A stretch of 64,000 nt of DNA from Cycas panzhihuaensis (Eukaryota; Cycadophyta): contig CM041465.1 in assembly GCA_023213395.1 (NCBI GenBank), positions 165,113,741-165,177,740 on the forward strand. The letters run 5' to 3'. Position 1 is the first letter of the stretch. Each line of letters begins with the position of its first letter. Below are positions 32,701 to 44,099 of this stretch, piece after piece. The notes beneath the pieces were generated by a model. That model was given only the letters and a program-made list of their open reading frames with translations. It did no database searches and was not told the origin of the DNA. A program made the position numbers and the translations under genes.

Positions 32701-33277
32701 CTAGAATGCTACAAAACAGATTCTTAGATACCTCAAAGGTACATTGCAGTATGGTCTCTAGTACATATATAACGAGAACTACACATTGGAAGGGTTCTCA
32801 GATTCTGATTGGGCTAGATGCCAAGATAGCTGGAAATCAACCTCAGGTTATTACTTCAACCTTGGGTCTGCTATTGTTTCATGGAGTTGCAAAAAACAAC
32901 CAAATGTTACACTTTTCTCCACTGAAGCAGAATACAAAGCTGTTGTCAAAGTAGCATGCGAGGCCATTTGGCTTAGGCAAATTCTTGGAGAGCTCGGGCT
33001 TGAGCAAACACTTCCAACACCATTATATTGTGATAATCAAAGTGTTATCAAGATAGCCAAGAATCTAGTATTTCATGCACGGACCAAGCATATTGAGATC
33101 CATCAGCACTTTATCAAAGAACATGTGCAGCAAGGTGAAATTGACCTCATCTACAAGTCGACCGATCAACAATTAGCCGATATCTTCACCAAACCACTTG
33201 GCAGAGAGAAGTTCGAATACTTCAAAGACAGCCTCAACATTCGACTTAATGTTGTATACATTCAGGGGGGGTGTTAA
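32701..33277 (+). pseudogene. copia RNase H (element E1)
   Basis: After stops near 32698-32760 the frame at 32786-33277 carries GFSDSDWARCQDSWKSTSGY (first Asp), STEAEYKAVVKVACEAIWL (Glu), LYCDNQSVIKIA (Asp) and HARTKHIEI, then QLADIFTKPLG. These are the full set of copia RNase H blocks. The stop lies in the polypurine tract at the LTR border, as is usual. Confidence 0.93.
33264..33271 (+). other. polypurine tract of element E1
   Basis: AGGGGGGG directly before the 3' LTR start TGTTAAAAC. Confidence 0.88.
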
Positions 33278-33816
33278 AACTTTCATGTCCTAAGCAATAA
33301 GTCTTGACCTTGGACAATTGTATTTTTGTCACTTTAGGCTTTATGCTAAAGTGATCTTTTGTTCTATTTTTAAATTGTCTTTTATCTTATATGGTTATTT
33401 CCACATGTGCTTAATGGAAAGTCAACTTTGGATGGCTACACTTGTCACCATCCTAATCCTTGTGGAAAGTAGAGTTTTATTTAGAATTTTCTTGTACCTT
33501 TGATCAGTGACATATGTCTAAATCCGGATCATTGAATCTCCTTTATAAGGAGGCCTACTTTCCTTGTTTTGTAATAATGTAGTAATCTTGGAGTCAGTAT
33601 TATATTGTTGTAGCTTTTCTTATAGGTTGAGTTTAAGATTAATTCTCCTCCCTCTTCTGCTTGTGTAATAGGTTGAATTGTAGCTAAATCTCCTCCCTAT
33701 TATCCTCATGTTATGTAGTCCATGTTTCTATCAATCAAGCATTATTTTTCATGGTTTATGTGTCCTATCCTATTCCTCAAATAGATCCTAGTTCATCTTC
33801 ATTTCTCTTCCTCTCA
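33272..33816 (+). repeat. 3' LTR of element E1
   Basis: 545 bp, TGTTAAAACTTTC to CCTCTCA. The TCATT duplication follows at 33817-33821. Confidence 0.94.
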
Positions 33817-33821
33817 TCATT

Positions 33822-34735
33822 GCTACTAGAAAAGTTAGAGATAATTTTTGGGTGTTTGAAAAGTTTCAATCCCAAAAGAAGTCTTACGCTTTTGTTGTCA
33901 GCATGGATGATGTGAACAAGCTGTGGCATGATCGCCTAGGACACCTTAATTACAGAAGCATCTCACTGCTAAAAAGGTTGAAAATAGTGGAAGGGTTATC
34001 ATCTGTATCATGTTCAAACGGTGTTTGTCAAGGTTGCATGTATGGAAAGCATCATTGCTATCCTTTTGCTCAAGATAACGCCTGGAGAACCAAAGAGAAA
34101 CTTGAGCTTGTGCATACAGATGTGATGGGTCCACTCTCAAACCCTTCAATATCAAGAGCTTGATACACCTTAGTATTTGTGGACGATTACACCAGCAAGG
34201 CCAGGGTATATTTCCTAAAAAAAAGCCATATGTGTTTGATCACTTTCGTGACTGGAAAGCGAGTATAGAAAACGAAAGTGATAAGAAGATTAAAGCATTG
34301 AGAAGTGATAATGGCAAGGAATATAACAATCATGAATTTAATCAGTTATGACAGGATCATGGAATAAAACGAGAGTTTACTGTCTCGTTTACCCCACAAC
34401 AAAATGGTGTTGTAGAAAGGAAAAACCGTACCATGATGGAGATGGCAAGGTGTATGGTGCACTTAAAAAACTTGCCATTGATGTTTTGGGCAGAGACTGT
34501 GGTGACTATTGTTTACATTTTGAACCAGGTACCCACTCAAGCAGTTCCAAGCATGACCCTCGAAGAAAAATGCACTAGTCATAAACCTATCATTAGCCAT
34601 TTAAAAACTTTTTGGTGCATTGGATATGCACACATCCCAGACGAAAATTGCAAAAAGTTGGATTGCAAGAGTTTGAAGTGTATTTTTGTAGGGTATTCTA
34701 ATCAAAGCAAAGCTTACAGACTGTGGGATCTGTAG
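33822..34735 (+). pseudogene. copia protease end, GAG-pre-integrase and integrase (element G)
   Basis: Resumes element G after E1. 33852-34163 holds the HHCC domain (LWHDRLGHLNYRS, GVCQGCMYGKH) and the core start ELVHTDVMGPL. 34160-34735, in shifting frames, holds FVDDYT-like sequence, KIKALRSDNGKEYN (second Asp) and, near 34383-34440, the region SFTPQQNGVVERKNRT with the catalytic Glu. The integrase end CIFVGYSNQSKAYRLWD is near 34680-34735. At least four frameshifts or stops are present. Confidence 0.9.
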
Positions 34736-34998
34736 GGAAGAAAAATTGTGATTAGTTGGGATGTCAAATTTGATGAGTCATCGGTGTATTATGCTGAGAA
34801 ATCAATAGAAGAGCCTTTTTACCCCCACTACTTCCATTTCTGAATTCATCAATTGAAGAGGATGATGAGCTAGTTGTTGGAATTCAAGAGGAAGCTGGAT
34901 CGAGTGGAGCAAGTAATAGTGAGGAGTCATCACATGAAGAAGTACCTACAACACCAAGTCCTTTTATACCATTATGGGCAAGGAAGATAATTAAGGAT

Positions 34999-36150
34999 TT
35001 GGAAGTGACAATGCATACCCTTGCTGATGAGAGGAGAACAAGAAGTCAGCATGCCAGTCAAACTCTATTGGTAGACACCAACAACTCTAATGATCCTGAC
35101 TCGTATGATCAAGCGAAGGACAATCCACGATGGAGAGCTACAATGGAAGAGGAGCATGGTTCACTCATGAGGAATGACACATGGGATTTGGTTTCTCTCC
35201 CTCTGACAAAGGACCCTGTTGGATGCAGGTGGGTCTACAAAACTAAATTCCGCTCTGATGGAGAGGTGGACAAGTATAAGGCCAAGCTTGTCACTCAAGG
35301 GTTTAAGCAAAAAGAAGGAATTGATATTGAGGAGACATTTACACCAATCTCCAAGATAACAACACTCCGTTTGATCATTTCCTTAGCAGTTGCATATGGT
35401 TGGAAGTTGCACCGGATGGACGTTAAACCTGCATTTCTTAATGGAGATCTAAAGGAGGAGATTTACATATTGCAACCTCTGAGATTCATTAAGAAAGGCC
35501 ATGAGCATCTTGTGTGCCAATTGAAGAAATCACTCTATGGCCTAAAACAAGCACCCCGTGCTTGGTATGAGAAAATTGATACCAAGTTGAAGGATGAAGG
35601 ATTTGTTGTTTCAGATCTAGACTCGAATCTATATGTGAAAAGGAGTGGGACCTCAATAGTAGCTATTGTGTTGTATGTGGATGATTTACTCATCAGAGGC
35701 AACTCTAATAAGACTATTGTAGGTGTCAAGTCCAATTTGGGAGCTACTTTTGATATGACAGACCTCGGGTGGCTTCATTACTTCTTGGGCATTCAAATCA
35801 AGCAGATGGAAGATCGGATCATATTGTTGCAAACACTGTATGTGAAGAACCTACATGAAAAGTTCAGGATGCAAAATTGCAAGCAAGTTGCAACACCATG
35901 TGCTAAGGGCACAAAGCTGCAGAAAGACATGATCAAACCCTCTATAGATGGAACAAAGTATCGTCAGTTGGTAGGAAGTCTAATCTATTTGACTCATGTC
36001 AGACTAGATATCGCTTATGTTGTTGGATTGGTTTCTTGATATATGCAGAATCCTCAGGAACCACATTGGGTTGCAACGAAGCAGATTCTGAAGTACTTGA
36101 AGGGGACACTCATTCTTAGTCTCAAATACCATCATGGTGAGGAGATAAAG
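34999..36150 (+). pseudogene. copia reverse transcriptase (element G)
   Basis: A 346-residue open frame (34999-36039), one of the best preserved in the window. It has WDLVSLPLTKDPVGCRWVYK, KQKEGIDIEETFTPISKITT, SLYGLKQAPRAWYEK, AIVLYVDDLLIRGN with the active-site Asp pair, DLGWLHYFLGIQI and SLIYLTHVRLDIAYVVG. A TGA at 36038 ends it, and the same frame continues as YMQNPQEPHW. The start Met is internal to the polyprotein. It lacks protease and integrase in frame, so it is not a functional Pol. Confidence 0.93.
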
Positions 36151-36154
36151 TTGT

Positions 36155-36661
36155 ATGGATACACTGATGCTGATTAGGGAGGAGACTGACAATCAGAAAA
36201 GCATTGTTGGATACGTCTTTGGTGTCGATAATGGATTTATTTCATGGAAGTTGAAGAAGCAACAAATAGTGGCACTATCTTCTCCAGAGGTAGAATATCA
36301 AGAACTCAATGTTGGTGTGAAGGAAGTTGTATGGTTGCAAGGACTCTTGGAAGTTCTTGAAATTTCAAATGGACATCCAATTATTTTTGTCAATAATCAG
36401 AGTACCATTCACTTGTCAAAGAATCTAGAGTTTCATGCTCGTACGAAGCACATCGAAATACAACACCATAACACCATTACATCTATGAACAAATCAAGTC
36501 AGGGAAGTTATAGGTCAACTATTGTTCAAGTGTATCAGCTTGCGAAGGTCTTTACTAAAGTGCTTACTAAAGATCTATTCACAAAGATGCACATTGGATT
36601 GGGACTCACAAATGTTATCCTTGAGGGGGGATGTATCAACAAGGATAAAGAAGTAGCATAG
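36155..36661 (+). pseudogene. copia RNase H (element G)
   Basis: The translation has QKSIVGYVFGVDNGFISW, LSSPEVEYQELNVGVKEVVWL, INNQSTIHLSKN-like sequence (here FVNNQST, Asp changed to Asn), HARTKHIEI and QLAKVFTKVLTKDL. It ends NVILEGGC near 36610-36640. A stop and shift at 36176 precede it. The first Asp block sits just upstream as YTDAD. The domain order fits G's RT directly before it. Confidence 0.9.
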
Positions 36662-36716
36662 TCCCAGCATTTGTGATAACACAACTGCTACAAGTTGTAG
36701 GTTTCCCACATTCACA

Positions 36717-36727
36717 TTAAGGGGGGA
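36717..36727 (+). other. polypurine tract of element G
   Basis: TTAAGGGGGGA immediately before the LTR start TGTTAACG. A second purine tract inside the RNase H end (about 36625-36632) is not at the LTR border. Confidence 0.85.
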
Positions 36728-37070
36728 TGTTAACGTGGCAGTTGTTTGTTAAGCCACTGGTTAATGTTAATGTGGTGGTTTAACTAATGTGATTAACGAA
36801 AAGGTGCGAGTTATGCGAAGGGTCACAACCCTTGTCAGTTGACACCTCTTGGAAGGATATAAAAACCCTAGAGCCCTTGTATATTCAAATCAAGAAAATG
36901 GTAATCAATGTGATCTATTGACTTTGTGGTGGGTTTTTTCCTGAAAGGGTTTCCCACATAAATCTTGTGTACTATGCATCTATTTTCTATGTATGTCTAG
37001 TTTCCTTGTTGTGTATGGTAAAAGATTCTGCAGATATAATCATGTATATATGCATTATGTTTCTTAATAG
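36728..37070 (+). repeat. 3' LTR of element G
   Basis: About 343 bp, starting TGTTAACGTGGCAG. It is homologous, in reverse orientation, to 39502-39844. The shared parts include the strings GGGTCACAACCCTT and GTGGTGGGTTTTTT. The right border is set by alignment to that LTR; its last bases have diverged from CA. Confidence 0.85.
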
Positions 37071-37310
37071 CTTTCATTCCTTGTTCACAAATCTCTCAGG
37101 CTAAAAATAAATTCATCTTCATCTTGGGTACATAATATACCCCTTTAAATTTGCCTCTTGCCAAGGATATATCACCAACATCTTCAATAGGTAACACGTG
37201 CACATCTCCAAGGATAATCTCAGCATTACTAGGATCTGCACTCCATGCATCAATGTTTTGCTTCTGAAAAGAGATGTGTTTCTGAGCTCCAGAGTTCAAA
37301 ATCCAATAAC
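37071..37310 (-). pseudogene. copia protease N-terminal part (element I)
   Basis: Reads GYWILNSGAQKH at about 37280-37310, where WILDSGA is expected, so the catalytic Asp is Asn. It continues with NAEIILGDVHVLPIEDVGD and FKGVYYVPKMKMNLFLA. The last recognisable codons (EICEQGMKA) end at the border with G's LTR. The rest of the protease and all downstream domains are gone. Confidence 0.85.
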
Positions 37311-37379
37311 CTCTCCAACTTGACTTGGTTGAAAAGCTGACACAATGGGTTGCAACACTCTTCCCTTAATCATCTTGGC

Positions 37380-38165
37380 TAGCTTTGTGTTTGTCTTGTC
37401 TTTTGAACTAGCAATTCTTCTCTCTGTGGCCTTCCTTCTTGTAGTAATTGCATTTACCAATGAATTTCTTCTTCTCCCGAGATTCTTCCCTTATCCTCTG
37501 TGTGGACTTTTCTTCTTGAATAGTCTCTCTTCTCTACGTCTTCATGACTAAGGCTTGATTTGAATCAGAACCACCAAGAATCCTATAATGTTTAAGCTTG
37601 GCATCCTCAGCTAGAATGAGATTTTTAATACCATCAATCATTTTACCCTCCATCACCTCATCTCTACCATAGATGGTCTACAAAGTTGCAATGCAACTAG
37701 TAGTTTCAACATAATTATCGCAAACAACAACATGCCATCAATCGAATTTGGTTTCAACTCCTCTAGCCTATTTTTCAGATCAGTGACTTTATTCAAGTTG
37801 GCACTTATGTTGGTCTCATCTTCCACCGTAGAATTGAGAAGCTCCAACATCAAAGCAAGCTACTTATTCGTCTTTTCCTTCTCAAAAGTCTCACGCAACT
37901 TTGCCCAAATTTCGTTTGGTGGGTCAAAATTATGAACCACCCACCACTCTCTAGTCTAGCACCGGTGACAATTTTAACAATCCAACTGCCATGAACTGCT
38001 TCTCCTAAAACAAACACGTTCTTTATGGTCGAGCGGAATTGCATCCACTTTTGGCTTTGTTATCGCCCAGAGTTGGTTTACCATAAGTATTAACTCCATA
38101 TTAGCCTTCCACTCGCTGAAGTTATTGCCATTAAAGATAACTTTATGCATTAATTTATCCATTCT
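37380..38165 (-). pseudogene. copia Gag (element I)
   Basis: N-terminus MDKLMHKVIFNGNNFSEWK at 38162, then MELILMVNQLWAI, then frameshifts; further on TNISANLNKVTDLKNRLEEL at 37653-37853. A degenerate zinc knuckle lies near 37400-37440 (CNYYKKEGHREKNC, second Cys changed to Tyr). This is a copia Gag with the DUF4219/UBN2 arrangement. At least three frameshifts are needed to follow it. Confidence 0.8.
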
Positions 38166-39489
38166 CGAGAAATGAGCTTTAAAATAGAGTCAATATCACC
38201 AGATTACGAGACCTATAGTCCTTTAGACAACGCCAACTTCACAACATTCTCCTTTTTCACAAGCACATATGCCAAAGTACAAAATCTAATGGTTATGCAA
38301 GCCAAAAACTGCTCACCAACGGTCAAGCCAACAACATTAGGACTCAAGATTATTCTCCAATAGCTTAAATGGTTTTGAAAACTACTTAAAATCTACAAAA
38401 AAAAAACTTCAAAAAACTAGTAATTTCAACGTAGCAATGGTTGGTACAACATGTAAGTCATATTTGGATCAAAATTTGGCTTCAATGATCTCCAGATTTG
38501 ATTAAAAAACATTCAATGAACGATGTTGTATACACAAGACTTCTTATCAATGGTTTTCCAAAGGTTATAAACTCCAATTTATATAGGAATATGCCAAAGG
38601 GCATATTCCTTGGTTGGCGGCTATCCACTATTCCCATGTAACTTTTCACTTAACCCAGATGCTCAAATCATTCACAAACAAGTATTAAGGACGGATTAAG
38701 GTTGATAAACCTTAGTATATGTCAAATGCTCCTCATAATACATTTATTGACTTCAAAGGACGTGATTTCAAAGGCACAGTTACCGTGTGAAGGGTTCCGA
38801 CCTACGCAGAGAAGTTCAAGCTCTTGACGGCTTACAAACACATCATCTAACTTGGAAATTCATCCATACACCATCATTTACACATACAAGCAGATATCAA
38901 TCCTTTTCTAAGCAAAATACACTCAGAATGTAAAGAAAGGGCTGCAAGCTTCACAAAGTCGCCTAACTCTGACATCAATCAACACACACAAAGAAAATTC
39001 CTTCATGCAGTCTTAAATTTTGCCCAACAACCTCTTTACAGACAGAAAACCACCTTATACAGATGCAACCTTGCCCACAGGTAAGAAATTCAATTTTTTT
39101 GATGTAAATTATTGATTTTTAATGCCAAATGCTATTGAACGCTTTCAAATTAAACCCCAACTTACCTAAATGATGCCCAACACTACTAGATCACCTTCAG
39201 ATCGTGCCCAACTGGCTTTAGGCAGTGCCCAACTAGCTATGGATGACTCCAAAACGAGCCAAACTCGGTCTAGAGAGCTTCAAAAATATGATTTTTGACC
39301 CCAAACAATGTACTAACCTTGTTGATAGGTGAGTTTCACCTCCTCAACGACCACTAACCACTGTGCCTGCTCTACAAGTTGTTGGAGAAGAGAAAATTGT
39401 CAAGAAACTTTAGTTCTATTGGCTTCACTCGGCCACCGATGATCTTATCACTCCACCCAACTTCGACCTCAGTTGTGTAAGACCTTATG
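38166..39489 (-). other. leader of element I
   Basis: 1.3 kb between primer site and gag. No coding sequence recognised. Confidence 0.6.
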
Positions 39490-39501
39490 GCTTTGATACC
39501 A
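39490..39501 (-). other. primer binding site of element I
   Basis: Element strand TGGTATCAAAGC, adjoining the LTR; the same variant as in E1. Confidence 0.9.
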
Positions 39502-39844
39502 TGTTAAAAAACATGAATGAATGCATACATGTTTACATACCACAAAATCTTTACCATACACAACAAGCAAACATAATAAACGGAGAACAATTGCATAGTA
39601 CACAAGATATACATGGAAAACCCTTTTGGAAAAAAACCCACCACAAAAGATCTCTCAATGACATTGATTCCAATTGCTTGATTATTGAATATACAATGGG
39701 CTCTGAGACATTTATAATCCCTCAAGAGATGTCAACCATTAAGGGTTGTGACCCTCCAAATAACTCACACATTTTCGCTAATCACTTAATTAAACCACAC
39801 ATTAACATTAACAAGTGGCTTAATAATTGACTGCCATGCTAACA
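39502..39844 (-). repeat. 5' LTR of element I
   Basis: 343 bp, starting TGTTAAAAAACATG on the plus strand and ending GCTAACA, so TGTTAGCATGG...TTTTTTAACA on the element strand. Homologous to G's LTR. Confidence 0.92.
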
Positions 39845-41567
39845 TGACTAATATCTCATTTTTATTGGAGGACTAATATTTTCTTTGGAATAACATCTTT
39901 TGGGGTTTTTTTTACACTATGAGCAAGGGTTTGTGCTAGGCAATCCTACCTTCATCTCTGCCCCATTCCTATGCTCAACTTGCAACAAGCTCCTCCTCCA
40001 TTGGCTTTGCTCCATTTGCATCTCATAGACTATGCTTAAGACTACATGCAACTTAAGACTGTGCGTGGCTTTGATCCTCACTGTTTGAACCCGTGTGCCT
40101 CTTGTGATTGTACCTATGCATGGTGGCCTCCCATTCATGGTCTATGACTCGGGGATAGCCAGTAGTCTACCATACAACTCCAAATCAATCAACGGAATCC
40201 CATGAATCCTATGGCTGTGACCTGTGCACCTCTCATGCTTTCTATTTGCAGTTCTCGTGGCTTGGAAAGACTCAATTTAGTGGAGCGGTAGTTCATAAGG
40301 AGTCTATGACACTTGGCTTTCCACTCCATTGGAGAAATATGTGACAAAATGAAGAAATCCCAATAATTTTCATAAATCATGATCTCTGACAATTGTTAAG
40401 CGCCAAAGCGATGAGAACGGAAAAAATTGTTTTAGACCTAAAGTTCTCCACTTTAGGTTATACACTTTAAAATATTCCTTGGATATTCTTAAGTTAATAG
40501 TTGACCCCTCCCCCCCCACTCCTGAAAAAAAAAAGGTTCTTTTAAAACACTTTGCTTTTAAAGCTTTTTCACGTCATAACATCCTTTTTCTTAGTGTGGA
40601 AATCACACACGTGAATTAAAAAAAATTGCATATATATTGGTGATCAAAACACCAAATCTATTGCACTCTCTTTTTTTTTTTTACATAAGTGTAAAAATTT
40701 TCTCATTTTTCATCATAACGCTCATTGCGTGGTGTTCTAAAAATGAGGAAATTGGAGAAAATAGTTAGAAAGCCAAGGGCAACATCAATAAAATCACGTT
40801 TTTTGTGTGTGGGGGGATCATTTATTGATCTTAGGTGTCTTCTTCATGTGTTTGGCATCTTAAAAGTGGGCTCAAAGTGCTTGAAATTAATTTTTTGCAC
40901 TAAGGAAGGAAGCACCAATGTACTACATTTCAGTTTGGAGCATTACTTCTTCACACAAGTAAACAATTTGTTGTCACTGTGGACATATTTTTGGCATACT
41001 CTTGCTAAAGTGGACAAATTCCAACTACCATTGAATCACTTAAAACATTTTAAGAAAAAAAAAATCTCACTTATGTCAAGCAGCTCAAAAAAGGTGTTAT
41101 CAGTGATGTGAACATTGGGGAAAGCATGGTGCATCCATGCAGATCAACCTTGCCTTCCTAAAATTTTAAAAACTCACTTAAATTAGAAAGTTCATAAAAG
41201 GTGTTATTAGTGTTGTGAACACTGAAAAAAGCACAATATGGCTATGCAGATCAACATTGCCTCATTAAAATTTTAAAACTCACTTATGTTGGGAGATTCA
41301 TAAAAGGTGTTCTTAGAGCTATGAACACTAAGGAAAGCACAAACACCTTGCAAATCAACCTTACCTCAATTTGTACTAATTTGACACTTGGCCAACTCTT
41401 GGATCTTTCATAGATCAAGATTGAACGACCTAAAGTGAAGCCCTCCACTTTATCTTCTCAATATTCAATTGTTGGATCTCTTTGTAGATCAAGGCTAATA
41501 TTGTTTTTCAAGTAGAACTTAAGCGGTGTAACTTGAAAGTCTCTAAGTTTAGTTATAATACTTAACT
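39845..41567 (+). other. leader of element J
   Basis: From about 40400 it is homologous to E1's leader at 17.5-18.5 kb. Shared words include GACCT...TTAGGTTAT, ATCACAC, TTGCGTGGTG, GTGTGGGG and AACTTAAGCGGTGTAA. 39845-40400 has no clear match to anything in the window. No coding sequence recognised. Confidence 0.65.
41066..41380 (+). repeat. tandem repeat, about 107-bp unit, three copies
   Basis: Units start with CTCACTTA at 41066, 41173 and 41279. Each contains AAAAGGTGTT, a GTGAACA/ATGAACA word, AAAGCAC, CAATC or CAAC, and CCTTGCCT/CATTGCCT. The copies differ by roughly one base in five. It lies in the leader of J. Confidence 0.8.
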
Positions 41568-42500
41568 TTGAAAACGGTTGCCACAATGATAAATACAAAC
41601 ATAATAAAACTCATTGGGAGTGAAAACCTTTCTACATGGAAAAAGCAAATCAAAAACCTCATAATCATGAATGAACTATGGGGTTATATTCAAAGCACCA
41701 TTCTCAAACCTAGACCAACACCAAACCCAACAAATCCTAATAATCCCATTCCTACTAATCCTCTTGCACTTACAACATTTAATGCCAAAAATGAGGTTGC
41801 ATTGGCTTTTTTTACATTTCTTTGTAAGTGACAATGTTGATCAAAATATTGAATTTGCTACTTCTTCCAAGGAAGCTTGGGAAATTATTACTTCATTGTA
41901 TGGAAGGAAAGATGATGCACAAATTGTAATGCTAAAAACTAAGTTGTTCAGTTTTCCATTTGCAAAAGCCATGGCTACATATTTAACAACTGTTAAAACA
42001 ATTTGCGATCAATTGTCTTCACTTTGTAAACCAGTATCTAATGAAGATCTAGTAACTACAACAATCCATAGTCTTTCTAAAGATTATAATGGATTCATCT
42101 CCAACCTCTCCTTCAACAACAGGCTATCCACCATGACTTTTGATGAGTTGGAGGGGCTTTTACTTTGAGAAGAACAGATCTACCTTTGACTGGGAGAATC
42201 GAGACCATCAAGCGCCTTCACTACAAAGTACAAGGGCAAGAAACCCTTTGTACCCAAGCAGAACATTCAAAAGAGATTTAGGAACCTCAACCTCCATGGT
42301 GGTAAACCCAAAACATTTACCTATCACTAATGTGGGAAGATCGACCACATACAGCCTAAGTCCAAGAAGAAGCAAAATGACATGCAGCCACAAAATCAAC
42401 AACCAGCACAACGACCAAATCGAGGCGGCTTTTAAGGAGGTCGACAAAACCCACATGGCAATCAACGTGGTGGAAATCAAAGCCACACAATAAAGCTTGA
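41568..42500 (+). pseudogene. copia Gag (element J)
   Basis: Starts with NTNIIKLIGSENLSTWKKQ, matching E1's Gag. A frameshift at about 41810 moves it to the frame of 41671-42168 (SKEAWEIITSLYGRKDDAQIVMLKTKL, then LSTMTFDELEGLLL). The zinc-knuckle region around 42290-42370 is out of frame and damaged. It is followed by a Gln/Asn-rich tail as in E1. Confidence 0.85.
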
Positions 42501-42519
42501 ACAAAATGAAAGGCTATTT

Positions 42520-42900
42520 TGTGCCTTTGGTGACTATCACAATGACAACACTTGGGTTGTCGATTCAGGTGCATTCCGTCACATGACTGATGATGTCGAT
42601 TTACTTGTTGATATTCAAAAAAGTAAAGGCGAAACAGTAACTTTTGGGTATGATGTTACTGTGGAGATTATAGGAGCTAGCAAAGTTCCTCTTATTGAAA
42701 ATTATCAAAACCCTAATCAAACATTTCTTAGTGGCAATGTGTTTCTAATTCTTGGCATGTCTAGAAACTTACTTTCTATCAATCAATTGAATAAGCAATA
42801 GATGAGCATACTTTTTCAAAAATAGGAAATATGTTATAAAAGATGAAAAGGACGAAGTTGTTGCTATTGGTCTTGAAGACCATGGCCTCTACAAACCAGA
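42520..42900 (+). pseudogene. copia aspartic protease (element J)
   Basis: NTWVVDSGAFRHMTDDV near 42547-42590 keeps the catalytic DSG, unlike E1 and I. It continues with GETVTFGYDVTVEIIG, then SGNVFLILGMSRNLLSINQL to a stop at about 42800. Further protease or linker sequence follows in another frame. Confidence 0.85.
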
Positions 42901-42937
42901 TGCAACACCTGACAACACTCATGCTTTAGTCTCATAT

Positions 42938-44010
42938 TTGCAAAGCAAAAATCAATTATGGCATGAGAGACTAGGTCACTTGAACCTAAACAATATTCAG
43001 TTGATGTTCAAACTCAACATGGTGTATGGCCTACCCAAGATTTCAATAGATAAATGCCTTTGTGAAGCATGTTTAATGGGGAAACAACATCAAGAACCAT
43101 TTCCAAAAGGCAAAGTGTGGAGAGCTCAAGGCTTGCTACACCTAGTATATTCTGATATTTGTGGACCCATATCCACACAATCCCTTGGAGGTGCACTCCA
43201 TTTCATCACAGCTATTAATGATTTCTCACATAAAGTGTGGGTTTATTTTCTCAAACATAAAAAAACTTTTACCAAGTTTAAAGCATTTAAACTTACAATT
43301 GAAAAAGAGTCAAACATGCCACTCAAAGTTCTCCAATCTGACAATGATGGTGAATATACCTCTAAGGAGTTTAACCAGTTTTGCACTCACAATGGCATTA
43401 GGCGATAATTTTCTACTCCGCATACACCTCAAAAGAATAGTGTGGCAAAATGTATAAACAAGACACTTGACAAGAAAGCCATGGCCATGATGCAAGCTAA
43501 AGACCTTTCTCAAACTTATTGGGTAGAAACAGTTCAAACTGCTAGTTACTTGTCCAATCGGAGTTCCATTATTGCAATTAAGAACATGATACCCACAAAG
43601 GCTTGGACAAGCCAAACGCTAATGGTCAATCATCTATGCACTTTTGGGTGCACAACTTTCATGCACATCTCTTAGGAACAACAAAGAAAATTTGATGACA
43701 AAAGCCTCGAATTCATTTTTATTGGATATGTTGTTGGCAACAAAGCCTATATAGTCTATGATACTATTGCTAGGAAAATGCATGTGACTAGGGATGTCGT
43801 CTTTGTAGAATACAACAAGGAATTGGACTTCAGCTCCATTAAGCTTCCCTTTGACAAAGGCAAATCCATACTTGAAGATTCTACACCCACTGGCTCCTCA
43901 ATCGCATATACACCGAGTCCTTCATCTATACCATCAACATCTTTGTCATCTACTTTAGATTCTACAACTCTACCACACAATCCTGCTAGCACATCTAAAA
44001 TTCAATAACC
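42938..44010 (+). pseudogene. copia integrase (element J)
   Basis: 42938-43408 is open: LWHERLGHLNLNN, CLCEACLMGKQH (HHCC domain), HLVYSDICGPIST, then FITAINDFSHKVW where the first catalytic Asp region is altered, then KVLQSDNDGEYTS with the second Asp. After a stop at 43407 the region TPQKNSVAKCINKTL has Lys where the catalytic Glu is expected. It ends with TFGCTTFMH and a Ser/Thr-rich linker at 43880-44000. Confidence 0.85.
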
Positions 44011-44099
44011 TTTACAAGCACAAGGCATTGTGACAATAACGAAGAAATTACCCAAATTGTATCTTCAATCAATTATTGGTTCCCACTAGGTTGAAGGGA

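Larger units (their letters stand above)
15076..33816 (+). mobile_element. Ty1/copia element E1 with nested insertions
   Basis: Complete at both ends: LTRs 15076-15616 and 33272-33816, primer site, leader, gag, protease, integrase, RT, RNase H, polypurine tract. It is flanked by the exact 5-bp target duplication TCATT (15071-15075 and 33817-33821). Its own length without C (20315-30933) is about 8.1 kb, large for copia because the leader is 2.9 kb. It carries several stops, and the protease active site is mutated. Confidence 0.95.
37071..39844 (-). mobile_element. copia element I, 5' half
   Basis: Minus strand: 5' LTR, primer site, leader, gag, protease, then abrupt end at the LTR of G. The LTR is the same family as G's but in opposite orientation. 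Both carry the same part of the protease at roughly 70% identity by eye, so they are two copies and not two halves of one. Confidence 0.85.

Noticed and set aside
34999-36039. The 346-residue RT frame of G as an active host-encoded gene
   Set aside because: It is an internal slice of a copia polyprotein with broken integrase before it and a stop before RNase H.
36728-39844. Inverted LTRs of G and I as ends of one large DNA transposon or inverted repeat element
   Set aside because: Each LTR has its own proper retroelement context (polypurine tract for G, primer site for I).
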